Shown here piece after piece: positions 35,135-46,930 of a stretch of 64,000 nucleotides of DNA. Each line of letters opens with the position of its first letter. Position 1 is the first letter of the stretch. The stretch lies in the NCBI GenBank assembly GCA_003116995.1, contig BDSL01000025.1, positions 992,001 through 1,056,000 on the forward strand. Direction: 5' to 3'. Under the pieces are notes generated by a model. It worked only from the letters and a program-made list of their open reading frames with translations, was not told where the DNA came from and did not search any database. This stretch comes from Yamagishiella unicocca. Its lineage: Eukaryota; Chlorophyta; Chlorophyceae; Chlamydomonadales; Volvocaceae. A program made the translations under genes and the position numbers.

Positions 35135-35438
35135 TTTAGGACTGCAATCCCTACCGCCCTACGTTTGACCATGACCCGGGGTAAAAACTGAAGCGACACT
35201 ACCAACGGCAGCTGAAAAGATAGAGTCAAACAGTTGTTTTCTAATTGTCTTAGTCCTGTTTTGATATGAACAACATACAGTATGAAAATGTATCGCTCAT
35301 TTTTGATGTGAAGCTGTGGAAGACGCTGCATACCCAGTCATCAATCAATAGCCACAGTAGTATGATTGTTATATTCACTTGTAATGGCCTGGACTCCAGC
35401 AAGGCCGTCATGGGTTGCGTCACCCTGGGGTAGGATCA

Positions 35439-38400
35439 GGCACGCTGGGGGCAAGAAATTAGTAGTTTTCGCTGTTCCCCAAAATAATTTCGTGCGGCCT
35501 ACGGCCGCGAATAATAAAAAAGCATGCCTACACTACCGAAAATTTGCCACGTACTTGGACGATGTGTGAGATAATTTCGTAATTTTACTTCCTCAACCCT
35601 TTGTTTCTTTCTTTTCTAAAAAGACCCAAATAGAGCTTGCAACGATCTAAGAATCCTAATGCAAAGAGCGCCGCAGGTTGCGAAGTAGCGGCGGGAAGCG
35701 GCATGAAGGCACTGCTAAGAGTCCTGAAATATGTGATTAAAAGATGCAATTTGTATTGCCGAATATGTTTTGAAAGGTTACGAAATGCACCAGCCGCGAG
35801 GTCATGCTTGCATCGTTCGTGCATTATTGCGCCCGACTAATTGCGTACGCCAGGTTCGCAGCGTGTAATGAATAGATGACGTGAATCTGCACCCTGTAAG
35901 TTATTGTCGAAAGAAAATGTTACAGCTCCTATCCCCGTTCTCCGCGACCCTTGGAGCACACGCGGACACGTGGACACGCGGAACCGCCAAAGTTCCACAC
36001 TGAGCATCAAGAGTAGTGATGCTGCGATTTCTTGGAATGTAGACGACCATGTTACGGTGTATCCGGAATGGAAATTAGTGCTGGACCCGAAACACGTTGC
36101 AGAGTTACCAAAGGGCGGTCTGATTCGGCTGTGTTCCTTAACCAGGCCAAGACGACACTCAGCCCAACGACAACCCTGAGCAGAAACCACATTGTTTCGA
36201 CATAAACCGCACACAGCATGCATGACGGGAGACATCGCGGCTGCACGTACATCGTAAATGGCTTTAGGAGGAAGGGGGGAATGTTAACGCACATGCAGGG
36301 CCGCTTCTCCTCTTGCACCCACTTCCGCACCCCCGCCTGCACATCAGGTGATGAGGTTTTGAAGTCGAATGCCCCAGAAGCCTCCTCGAATTCCTCGACC
36401 ATCTCTGAGGCCTCTGGACCCGGGTTGGAGGGCAGTCGGACAGGCACCCTCGAAATGTGCGAGCCCATATCTCCCCAACCCCAACGAATTTCGCAAAGAC
36501 GCGCACACCACCATTCTCAAAAGGTTGCTATTATGATGAACGTGTCCACAACTCAAATCAGCCGGCCGGACCCCTCTGGTCGGATGGGCCTCTGGGCCCG
36601 GGTTGGAGGGCCGTCGGACAGGTACCCTCGAAATGCGCGAGCCCGTACCTCCCGAACCCCAAGGAATCAAGCAAAAATGCGCACACCGCCATTCACAGAA
36701 GGCTGAAAATACCATGTCAGTGTCCTTAACTTAAATCAGATGACCGGACCCCTATGGTCAGATGGGCCTCTGGGCTCGGGTTGGAGGGCTGTCGGACAGG
36801 TACCCTCGAAATGCGCGAGCACGTATCACCCCATCCCAACGAATTTCGCAAAAACGCGCACACCGCCGTTTTCATATTGTTTTCACATCGGCTACAGGGC
36901 TGTTTACCGTTGTTTTTCTCCTTTCATTTTAGCTTCACCAAAGGGGCCCCCCATGATCTCGCCCCTTCGCGGCCATCACCGGGACGGACAGCAGTGGATG
37001 TGTAGGGCGATCACCTGCACGCCGCTGGTCAGATGGGAGCGGGATTCTGGTGTCGACTCGAGGCACAAGCAGCCATCCGCCACTGAGGCGCCCTTTTGTG
37101 CCATTACCGCTGCAGTGGATGTGGATGCTTTTGTCCCCCTGTGTAGCAGGGATGCTGCGGACTTAGCAGAGCTACGCCGCGGCTCCAATGTCGCATAACT
37201 ACATAATTGTATAATGACCGTTAAGGTCCACAAACCGCGTTACGGGTGTGGTATGTCACACGTAGCGTAAGCCATCATAAGGATAAGACCATAAGGATAG
37301 CACGATATGTCGAACTACGGTACGGCACTAGGTGGACGAGCGGCCTAGGTGATACAACGCTCGTTGGGGTAGGGCAGGTGCCATCGCATACATACTGCGG
37401 TCTGGGTCCGAGTCCCAGCTATACTCATTCGGCCATCCCTTGTTGACTATATATTGAGTTAGATCCGACTTCCGCTGCCCACACCCTAAGTGTGGTCTTA
37501 AGTAAGGAGCACCCTCGTTACACCCTGTCTGCTACTGCTTCTCCCCCCACCGCCACTGCTGCTGTTTTGTCGAGAGACATTTCCCCGTGTCAGATTCACC
37601 AACTTTTCCATCTTCTGCTCGACGAGGGACCTCTACTTGTTGCGGCAAGGACCATTTGACGGTAATGACCGTCCACCGTGATGAATGGCCACCCTGGCGC
37701 CCCCTCCCGTCGCCGTGACGCGACCTCCTCTCCCTGCGGCCACACCCACGAGTTGACTTCTACTGCTCATCACCAGCAGCAGCAGCTGTTGGCTCACCAG
37801 CCGCATCGCGGTCAGCGATAGCACCGTTAATGGAAGTGGGCGCGTGGGCTTGGGTGCCGGCGCCTCCAGTGACTTCAATAGCCATGGCAGCAACAGTCGG
37901 GGTGCACAAAGGAAATCCGCGAACCGTGGCGGCGGCGGCAGCAGCAGAGGTGCAGATCGCAACAGTGTTGAGGTTCAGGGAGATGCCGGCGATCTTGGCG
38001 GTGGCGGCGGTGGCGGCAGCGGCAGCGGCAAAGCGATGACAGCATTCACGACAGAGGCCGCGCCTGTGGCCAATGTGGTCTCGCTCGGTCACGGGCCGCT
38101 GAACGAGATAGAGCACTGCTGCTGCTGCGTGAACAGACACTGTGAATGCCTGGAAACAACGACAGCTGCACCACGGTTGGCTGGAGCCATTAATGACAAC
38201 TGTACTGAACTGTGGCTTTGGCCGCCGACGGTTTCAGGACATGGCCGCCCTCAGAGGATTTTGCAGCCTGCTCCACCACACGGCCGACGCGTGTGAGGCT
38301 TCAGAAGCAGAAATCCACCGTTGGGCGGAGGTACTTAACCACGTGGCTGTTGGCCGTGTCTAAGAAGGCTTTCGCGCTAGCATTCAGTCGGCGACTATAC

Positions 38401-38711
38401 TTGCACACGGTACGTCACGGACGCCAGACAAGCACGCTTTAATACGCCTTTCATAACCAGTCACCTCCGGACTTCTTATGAATTTTACTTCAATAAATAG
38501 TTACAACAACATCCAAGGAACCAGCCTTCCCGCCGCTACTTCGCAACCTGTCATGAAATGCGGCGCTCTTTGCATTAGGATTCTTAGCTCGTTGCAAGCT
38601 CTATTTGGGTCTTTTTAGAAAAGAAAGAAACAAAGGATTGAGAAAGTAAAATTACGAAATTATCTCACACATCGTCCAAGTACGTCACGGGCAACTTGCC
38701 CCCAGCGTGCC
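35439..38711. mobile_element. Nested 3.27-kb inverted-repeat element
   Basis: The ends ggcacgctgggggcaag (35439-35455) and its inverse (38695-38711) are followed by inverted arms of about 150 bp (35545-35700 against 38525-38690) that match closely through tggacgatgtgtgagataat and agcttgcaacga. The left arm carries an 89-bp insertion after the terminal motif. The interior holds no convincing transposase, so it is likely a non-autonomous element. It interrupts the ORF 39781-38712 of the larger transposon after codon 356, so it inserted later. Confidence 0.7.
36411..36880. repeat. 178-bp tandem repeat, about 2.6 copies
   Basis: The marker ggttggagggc … gtcggacaggtaccctcg recurs at about 36411, 36589 and 36767, period 178 bp, inside the nested element. 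Copies differ by around 10 percent. Gcgcacaccgcc-type blocks also repeat in step. Confidence 0.85.
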
Positions 38712-39781
38712 TCTACCTTAAATTTGCCTATTGTATAGGTTTTGGGGTCGAAGCGCTTGGTCATATTCGTCGTTGGGCGCGGGCTTTTCCTTCGCTGGGG
38801 CTCGTGCATGCCACCCGGGTCGGGCGGCGCCATCTGCATGGACCAGCTGCTGCCTGATATTCTGGTCGGCTTTTGGGTGGTCATATTGGTTACAGGTATG
38901 TGAGGAGTCGGGGCCTGGGTGCACGTAGTTGCGCATGCACACTTATGTTGCTCCATGGGCAACGCGCTACGCAGCATGATTTGGGCTGGCACATTATCAT
39001 AGGCCGGTGTGTGATGCTTCGGCTGTTGGTGTGAGGTGAGGTCGTATTGGTTGGGAGCATGCTCTACCTGGATGGAGGGTCGGTTCCCACCGCTTGTGCG
39101 CTCATAGCGCCTGCATTTGCTGCTATGTCGTAAATGTGCTACCAGTCTCTGTGGCGTCTGTATCGCCAGGCTTGCCGTTGGGCTTCTCTGTTGCTCAGAT
39201 GGGCTACCAGGCGACTCCGAGGGTGTTCGGCCGTGGTTGCCCCTACTAGCTAGAGGATTGTATTTTACAGTTTGCATTTGTTTATCCGTCACGCATGTCG
39301 ACTGCCCCTTGGGGAGCCGGCCCAGTCGGTCCATGTCTGTGGTGCCCACACTTGCTCGGTCCTGCTGTTCGGGTGCTGGATCTACGTCGCTTACATTTCT
39401 CTCATTGCTTCTGCAGTTGCTTCGTGGGCCACCGTCGCGGGGTGCGTCGGTCGTGATAGCATCGCTCGGGGGATGTCCTTGCGGACTAGTCTGCTGGAAC
39501 CGGTCAGCCGCGTTCATCACCAGTTGATTCCCGCACGGTTTTCGTCTACGACAGAGCGGACCTTTCACCATGCCGGTTTCCCGGACCACTGGCTCATCCG
39601 TCTGCCGAACTGATACCGGGGACTGGTGCGCGGTGCCAAGCCTGGACAGCGTTAGCACAAGCAAGCATAGCAAATGCAGAGGCCAGCTAGCGCTAATCCG
39701 TCCTTCCAACTTGCGCGACTTGCCTGTCGCGCGTCTCCCCTGTGCTACAACCATTGAGCGAAAGCAAGTGTCAGTAAGCAA
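38712..39781 (-). pseudogene. Transposon ORF truncated by the nested element
   Basis: A 356-codon frame on the minus strand starts at 39781 with an N-terminal hydrophobic stretch (HLLCLLVLTLS), then a long polar region rich in Pro, Ser, Gln and Arg, and runs without stop into the terminal repeat of the nested element (the frame closes at 38660 inside it). The interruption after FDPKTYTIGKFKVE shows the gene is split. No family is recognised. Confidence 0.45.
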
Positions 39782-40907
39782 AAAGCTACTTATTATATGT
39801 CCAAACTCGGTTCGCTCCTTTCTACATCACTAACTGCCCATAGCTGTATAGTATATACTAAATAGTCCTTATAAGTCATATAGAGGGTACCGGGCGTCCA
39901 TGCGGGTGATATGAGCGGGGAAATCGGTGGGAACACGGGTGATATTGGTGGGAACACGGTGTGTGTCATAACCGTGTTCCCAGCATTTAGGCCGTGTTCC
40001 CGCCCTTGCGAGTGGCCCAGACATACTAAATAGTCCGTATAAGTCATATAGAGGGTACCGGGCGTCCATGCGGGTGATATGAGCGGGGAAATCGGTGGGA
40101 ACACGGGTGATATTGGTGGGAACACGGTGTGTGTCATAACCATGTTCCCAGCATTTAGGCCGTGTTCCCGCCCTTGCGAGTGGCCCAGACATACTAAATA
40201 GTCCTTATCCGTCATATAGAGGGTACCTGACATCCATGCGGGTGATATGAGCGGGGGAATCAGTGGGAACATGAGTGATATTGGTGGGAACACGATGTGT
40301 GTCATAACCGTGTTCCCAGCGTTTTAGGCCGTGTTCCCACCGTTGCGAGTTATCTGGACATACTAAATAGTCCTTATCCGTCATACGAAGGGGGGCCATA
40401 AGCTTGGAGTGACTTTTGGCTGTATTGTAATGCGGGAACACGGGAACACGGCCATGACCGGCTAGCCGGTCATTCTTGGGAACACGGGAACACGGTCATG
40501 ACCGGGTAGCCGGTTCATTTTAGAACTCCTGGGTTGGGGACCTCCCTTTCTCGCGTTGAGATGCAGGCTGTGGCTATGTTGTGGATGAAGCAACAGCGAC
40601 TCCGGAGCTGCGTTGTTTGCGTCCCTGGCCAAGCCCGTTCCGCCGCCATTCTGGCAGCATGGCGGTCGACCGGTCAGTGCCCGCAACATGGTGGAGCCTG
40701 GGTGAGTTATGTCGTATGCGTTTGAGGGGCCACTCCCTTGTGGCAGCAAATTTAAACGTCGCATTTGGTGGACGATGGGAAGTTTGGTATGGAATGTTTG
40801 CTATCGAACGTATAATATCGGTTTAGGCTTGTTGTTGCCCTGGCTGCTAATCATGCATTGAATGTTGGTTCTCGCGCCTACCGTCTGCATATGCCGATTG
40901 TCTTCAG

Positions 40908-43900
40908 GTGCGGCCGTCGTCATCTGTCGAGGCTACTGTGGACGTCACGGCTTGCGTTACTGCACCTGCCGGCACCATCGACGGCCCTACCGTTACACCA
41001 CCCCCTCCAGTCACGGTGGTGGACACCGGAAAGGTTAGTTGGTGTGGTAGTTTGTATGGCTTAAAAGAGCGTCCTGAATTGTGAGGCTGGGTGTTATCTC
41101 TGGGTTAGGGAAGGGGCGGAGATGTGTGCATGTAATGGGTCTATGGCACTGAGCTGCTAGCTTGAACTAACGTTTGCACGGTTCTGCATTGTTCTCATGT
41201 CGTACAGATTTCCTTGGATGCCATACGATTCAAGACCATGAAGCAGTCCACTGTGAAGGCCAAGTATGCAGCTGTGCACGGCGAGGGCAGCTGTATGCGT
41301 GTCCTTTGTCTGCCACCAACCGCCTGGATTGGAGCTGGTCAATGGTCGGTGGCGGTGCCAGCTTCGAAGCTGGTCATGGTGAGTCCGTTTTGTGAAGCGT
41401 GATTGTTGCTAGGATTGAAAGAGCATGGCCGGGGGTTATCCACTGTTGCGGTTGAACTTTGCAACAAGTGGTGATGGTTTCTGATTTTTTGCCGCAGCGT
41501 TACGTGTTGTTGGGGCCACAAGTCCAGCAACGAAGAAGCGACATGGAAACAGCACAAATCGCTGCACATCAGTCACGACTGCGCTGGGACAAGAAGGTAG
41601 CGAAACGGGCAAGGCTGGCAAGGTCTGCTGCCAGCGCTGCCAGGGGGCAGGTGGAGGCATGCAGCTCGGCAGCTTCAGCAGGAGATCATGTGGAGGCGAC
41701 GGCGTTGGGTTCAATGGAGTTTGCTGCAGCCAGCAAATGGACACCAGCGCCACGGAAGTGTTCGTCAGTGTTGCCATCTCTATCGCCCTGGTCAGCAACG
41801 CAAGCCTCTCGGCCACCAACCCCGTTCCGGCTCCTGCCAAGAACAGCGCCACCACCTCCATTCCCTCCACCGCCTCCACCACCCCCACCTCCACCACCAG
41901 CCCCGCCTCCACCACCACCTCTGCCACCAGGCCCTCTCCCCCCTCCCTTGCCACCACCTGCAGCAGCTGTTCCACCTGTCGGGATTCCTGCCACTGTCCT
42001 GGGAGATGGTGGGGATAGCCCAGAGGATGCCATAAATCTCTGCCATTCGCAGCCAGATGGTGTGGAGTGTCCCCAAGCAGCGCTAGTGTCGGTTGCAGCC
42101 GCCCATTCATGCTGGGATGGAATTGGTCCTGCCACGGCAGCTGGTGACATCAGCAGTATTGGCTTTGGGAGAGGTGCTTGGCACCATGCTGAGCACACTG
42201 GCAAGGGCCCGTTGCTTGCTAAAGTCAAGAATGCCATGCAGGCATCCATGGCAGGCAGCAGTGCTGGAGCATCTGCTATTCACCCTCTTGGAACTGGGCT
42301 ATCTGGTGCATTCCCAGTTGTGGTTGGCAATCCTGGCGGTGGCCAGCATTCGCCAGCCAGCGGTGCAGTGATGCCAGCAGTCATGGATGCTCGAGTTGGG
42401 GTAGGCCGGGTAATGACATACAGTGCTGACCCCATGCGGGCGAACTGGCAGAAGCTATTGGAGGTTACTATGAGTCTGGCACCAGGTGATGATGAATCAC
42501 AGGCAACGGCAGCAGCTATCCGGCGCCATGCAGAGGCAATGTTCTGGAATGCTGCCAATGGCCTTGTCGATGAGGGTAACACTGCACCAGCTGAGGCAGA
42601 CAGCGACAGTGATGGCGAGTCAGCTGAAGGCATCCCGACACCCGTGGCAGTTGCTGTTGAAAATTACGTGCAGGGCATGTCGGTGGCACGTGCTGGTGTA
42701 GCTGTGGGCACCGTGGGTGTTGTTCCTGGCAGTAAATTCGATTCCGTTCGTGACTTGCTCAGCAGGACTGCTATGCTGCCCAATGAAGTCGTTGTTGTGT
42801 CAGCTCACGAGGGTGCCACTACATCTCCATCAACGCTGACAGTGGCCACTTGGCGAGCTGGACAACGTTCTGTCAGGATTCTATGCCGCCTGAGCTTATT
42901 GAGCGAGTTACGTACACGGCTTGTGTGTCCGCACCTCCATGCTGGCGGGTCCCCGGACCTCAATGGGAGTCCAGGGAGCTGGTCCACTTATGCGACAGAT
43001 GGGTGCTGTGAACGTGGAGTCGATGATCCAAAGTGGATGGGAGGCAGAGGTGCAGGCACGGCTCGGAGAACGCGGCTGGTCGGATGTTAAATGGGCTGAC
43101 AGGTGAATAAGGCAGTGGGGGTTTCTGTGGAGCGAGCACAGGCATTGTCACTGACTCTGGACCCAGCTTAACCCCGTTTGTATTGGTCCCCCTTTTTCAT
43201 GTCTCGATGAGCAGGGTTGTATCACAGTGGATACAGCATAACCAAGCGACTACCAGCATTGTCCTTGGGTGGCAAGCTGGGCGTGGCCTGGAGTACGAGT
43301 CCCTTCGAGCATTGCTTCTTCATCTCGCAGACCTCAAGGTAAGGTGGTATTATGTGATGATACTGTAGTAATATAGCGATCTGCCATGTGTGTGGCTTTT
43401 GTAATAAATTGAGTCCCTTGTTCCGTGACCGTCACCATGGGCCCAACTCTCTGTTTTGCTTGCTTTTGTGAGATTTATCTAATTCTACTATGTTCTGCTC
43501 CTAGTTGGAGTCGTATGCAAGAATGGCTTACCAGTGAGGCAGTAAGCCTGCCAGAAGCACTAAGAAAATTACAGCTGTAGCTTGCTAGCTGCTCCCCAAA
43601 CCTGTGACCTCGATTTCCTTATGTTTTGCATTGTATTGATATGCAGGTTGCCACAGTAGCAAGCTGCATTGCTTGATGATCAAGCCGTACGTTATGAACG
43701 GTGCCATTTCTCAAGCGGACATGTTCCACGCCTGCAGTGTTATGGGCTGGGCGAACGACAGTCGCACTGTTGGTGTATATTTGCGGGACACCTGGGGCCA
43801 GATTCTTCAAGCTGGTCAATCGTCAATAGTCGAATCTTCCAATGCTGATGTGGCTACACGATCACCAATGCCAGTGGTGTCCCCTGCCATCATTCAGGGC

Positions 43901-44527
43901 TTATCAGCTGCATTGGATGCGGCCATGAGCGCTGGTGTGGAGGGTTCTCCTGGTGAAGTGACTGCGTTGGCCCAGCCAATAGCAGACAGCCGTGTTAATT
44001 CATCAACGTGGAGGACGCTGCTCAGTCCCAGCACGGCCGACGTGATACGCCGTCGGGCCGTGGCTTCATGGCGACTGATGGTAACTTCAGCAACCCAGGG
44101 GCCCACATGCAGTTTACTGGAAGCGATGGAAGCTCGTGCCACGGGTGGTCATTCATCCAGTCGTCTAGCTGTTTCTGGCCTACTCTTTCGGAATGCAGCT
44201 GATGTTGATGGCATTCAAGTTCGACTGGTGTTGCAAGGTTCTGTGCTGTCAGCCATGGCGGCTGCCGTCCCTTATCATGTGGATCTCGGGTTGCTTGATC
44301 GTGCGTCTCGTGTGGTCAGGGGGAAGCCATCAGCTCGATTCAACGTGCGCACTGAGGTTGCACCTGACCTCCTGCCGCAAATGCGGGCGGTTGTTGACAA
44401 GCTGAAGACTGCTATGGCAGCCGCTGTCACTGAAGCAGCTCGTCAACGTAGCCATGTCGTGGGACCCGAGGCTCAGGTGGAGCTTCTTGCAACAAATACA
44501 ATGCTTGGCGAAGTACAGCATGTCTCG
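40908..44527 (+). CDS. Unrecognised multi-exon gene, 3' end lost in a palindrome
   Basis: Supported exons: 40908-41033, 41208-41378, 41498-about 42880, 43215-43338, 43505-43533 and 43657-44527, with GT-AG borders and matching phases for most joins. The reading frame changes between about 42810 and 42920, implying an extra small intron or a frameshift before the segment ending SDVKWAD at 43103. The protein has a short basic helix ([18 protein letters not shown]), a poly-proline tract of about 45 residues, a long Ala/Gly/Val-rich middle and a C-terminal part ([18 protein letters not shown] … [15 protein letters not shown]). No catalytic family was recognised. Location in the transposon-rich block and duplication of its last exon within the palindrome suggest a mobile-element or lineage-specific gene. 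The 5' end was not found. Confidence 0.45.
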
Positions 44528-44848
44528 GTAAGCGGGCAGTTTTATGTGTGTGTTTACTCACTGCATGGATAAAGTGTGGTGGGTTCAGTAGGGCTGTGTG
44601 TTGTGGGGACCCATAGTCTGTGCTATATCCTGAAGAGAGTGGGTGTGCAGAAATGCTGTCCGCACGTCCAACTGGTGTAGGTCCAGGTCCCTCTCTGCTA
44701 CTATCGCCAGCCAACAGCATCCTCAAGGTGGTCTGCTTGCTCGTCGGAGCAAACACCTCCTCGAAGTCGATCCCCTCCCGCTGCATGAATCCCTTGGCAA
44801 CTAGCCGTGCCTTGTAGCTGTCATCCCGCTTGCAAGCGGGCTATCCCA
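43801..44848 (+). repeat. Left arm of a 1,048-bp inverted repeat
   Basis: Reverse complement of 44859-45906 with about a dozen mismatches. The two arms are exactly equal in length and separated by 10 nt (44849-44858). The arm covers most of the last exon of the gene ending at 44527 and then a Ty1/copia fragment reading toward the left. Confidence 0.9.
44575..44848 (-). mobile_element. Ty1/copia reverse-transcriptase fragment (left arm)
   Basis: Mirror copy of the fragment at 44859-45133. It encodes the start of an RVT_2 domain on the minus strand. Confidence 0.7.
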
Positions 44849-44858
44849 TGCCGGTGCG

Positions 44859-45133
44859 TGGGATAGCCCGCTTGCAAGCGGGATGACAGCTACAAGGCAC
44901 GGCTAGTTGCCAAGGGATTCATGCAGCGGGAGGGGATCGACTTCGAGGAGGTGTTTGCTCCGACGAGCAAGCAGACCACCTTGAGGATGCTGTTGGCTGG
45001 CGATAGTAGCAGAGAGGGACCTGGACCTACACCAGTTGGACGTGCGGACAGCATTTCTGCACACCCACTCTCTTCAGGATATAGCACAGACTATGGGTCC
45101 CCACAATACACAGCCCTACTGAACCCACCACAC
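44859..45133 (+). mobile_element. Ty1/copia reverse-transcriptase fragment (right arm)
   Basis: On the plus strand it encodes [19 protein letters not shown] followed by [18 protein letters not shown], the hallmark start of the copia RVT_2 domain. After a one-base frame change the [14 protein letters not shown] block with the first catalytic Asp follows. The sequence then loses similarity, so only about 60 codons of pol remain, already frameshifted. Confidence 0.75.
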
Positions 45134-45906
45134 TTTATCCATGCAGTGAGTAAACACACACATAAAACTGCCCGCTTACCGAGACATGCTGTACTTCGCC
45201 AAGCATTGTATTTGTTGCAAGAAGCTCCACCTGAGCCTCGGGTCCCACGACATGGCTACGTTGACGAGCTGCTTCAGTGACAGCGGCTGCCATAGCAGTC
45301 TTCAGCTTGTCAACAACCGCCCGCATTTGCGGCAGGAGGTCAGGTGCAACCTCAGTGCGCACATTGAATCGAGCTGATGGCTTCCCCCTGACCGCACGAG
45401 ACGCACGATCAAGCAACCCGAGATCCACATGATAAGGGACGGCAGCCGCCATGGCTGACAGCACAGAACCTTGCAACACCAGTCGAACTTGAATGCCATC
45501 AACATCAGCTGCATTCCGAAAGAGTAGGCCAGAAACAGCTAGACGACTGGATGAATGACCACCCGTGGCACGAGCTTCCATCGCTTCCAGTAGACTGCAT
45601 GTGGGCCCCTGGGCTGCTGAAGCTACCATCAGTCGCCATGAAGCCACGGCCCGACGGCGTATCACGTTGGCCGTGCTGGGACTGAGCAGCGTCCTCCACG
45701 TTGATGAATTGATACGGCTGTCTGCTATTGGCTGGGCCAACGCAGTCACTTCACCAGGAGAACCCTCCACACCAGCGCTCATGGCCGCATCCAATGCAGC
45801 TGATAAGCCCTGAATGATGGCAGGGGACTCCACTGGCATTGATGATCGTGTAGCCACATCAGCATTGGAAGATTCGACTATTGACGATTGACCAGCTTGA
45901 AGAATC
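44859..45906 (-). repeat. Right arm of a 1,048-bp inverted repeat
   Basis: Carries a second copy of the last exon of the gene at 40908-44527, on the minus strand (open frame 45971-45135). Differences such as TSATQG/ASAAQG, SRVVRG/SRAVRG and SRVNSS/SRINSS keep the frame open in both arms. Beyond 45906 the flanks differ from the left arm, yet the right copy stays in frame for another 20 codons. Confidence 0.9.
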
Positions 45907-46260
45907 TGCGTTTGGGACCCATTGTGCAGCAGCTGCAGGATTTTATTGAAGACCCAGTCATTGCCCCACACAGTTGTGAATGGGCGCCGGCTTCCGATAA
46001 GCCTGTCTTGGGCTCTGAAGCCAGCAAAGCGTCACTCTGACTTCCTAGAAGTTCGAGTCCAGTCCACCGGATTTGCTGACGCATGACTTAGTCATGAGGT
46101 AATTGCTGAGTGATGCACGTGCAAAATCCTTACCGCACACCCGTGCTCATCTTTACATGCCACCGCAGTCGCCCGAAGTCCTGAAGAGGTCTCCTGAGAC
46201 GATTACAACAACAGTGTCCTGCCGTTAAAGCAAGGCTTTGTTAGTGCGTGCAAAACCTTA

Positions 46261-46300
46261 TTATTATTATTATTATTATTACATTATTATTATTACATTA
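46261..46300. repeat. (TTA)n microsatellite
   Basis: Fourteen-odd TTA/ATT triplets with two TTAC interruptions in an otherwise gene-free stretch. Confidence 0.95.
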
Positions 46301-46810
46301 CGCCGGCACTAGGCCTGGCATGTTGTTAAGAGGGCGGGGCGGTGAGGGCATCAGTACACCCTATACGCTCGCGCCACCAGTACCAATCCACCTCATATCG
46401 CTAAGGCCCACGCCACATTATCGCTGTGGAACACGACCAGTTAGTGCAACTCGCCGGAGGCTGGTGCTCCTGCCACATCCCTAACTCATATTTGTATCAA
46501 TTTTTGAGATTCAAGCGCTCTCCGGAAACCGGTCTTCCGCCAGCTCCATGTCCAGCATGCCGCCATGCTTGGTGTACTTGAGTGTACTTGATGGTTGAGC
46601 CACCCGTAGGACGCACACGCTCCCGTCTCTGGCCTAAGCCCCAACACTTCATACTAGAGTTAGTCCTCCCTAACCACACCGATGGCTATTGGCTGCCCGC
46701 ACCATCGGGATCGGCGGCAGGATGCAAAACCTTACTGTTGCGCGCAGCCCACGCTTCTCTTCTTGTCGACCAAGGTGGGTCCATGACGATTAGGGGATTA
46801 TGGTGATTTG

Positions 46811-46930
46811 CCGTAGCTCAGTCGGGTGAGTTTCCCTTCAGGCGTCTCAGTAGCAGGCGTATCGCACGATGGTTCTACCTGCAAAGTCTGGGGCCCACTT
46901 TGACAGTTACTACTGCCTCTATGATACGAG
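46811..46930 (+). mobile_element. Candidate tRNA-headed SINE with LINE-type tail
   Basis: gccgtagctcagtcgggtga is a good Pol III A box of tRNA type. About 55 bases later comes cgatggttctacctgc, then gtctggggcccactttgac and agttactactgcc, the diverged LINE 3' tail. A short tRNA-like head joined to a LINE tail is the expected layout of a SINE mobilised by that LINE. The B box is not clear. Confidence 0.4.

Larger units (their letters stand above)
33145..40514. mobile_element. 7.37-kb DNA transposon with long terminal inverted repeats
   Basis: Left end 33145 (accggatacccggtcatgac) and right end 40514 (inverse accggctacccggtcatgac) are inverted repeats of about 110 bp. Each contains the perfect 20-bp palindrome atgaccggctagccggtcat (33178-33197; 40454-40473). 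Inside the ends lie subterminal repeats of about 170 bp marked by actaaatagtcctta: two at the left (inverted, 33268 and 33439) and four at the right (39857, 40024, 40193, 40362). No clear target-site duplication was found in the flanks. Internal minus-strand ORFs (33940-35134 and 38712-39781) probably once formed one transposon gene, now split by the nested 35439-38711 element. The superfamily is not recognised. Confidence 0.75.

Noticed and set aside
37330..37440. tRNA-like block with ggtctgggtccgagtccc
   Set aside because: A B-box-like motif is present but there is no convincing A box spacing or acceptor pairing; left unannotated.
41436..42110. 224-codon minus-strand ORF rich in Glu/Val
   Set aside because: Antisense of the poly-proline exon of the plus-strand gene.
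43801..45906. Palindrome as a pure sequencing fold-back artefact
   Set aside because: About a dozen differences between arms, several non-synonymous yet frame-keeping, argue for two real diverged copies. Raw reads are still needed to exclude it.
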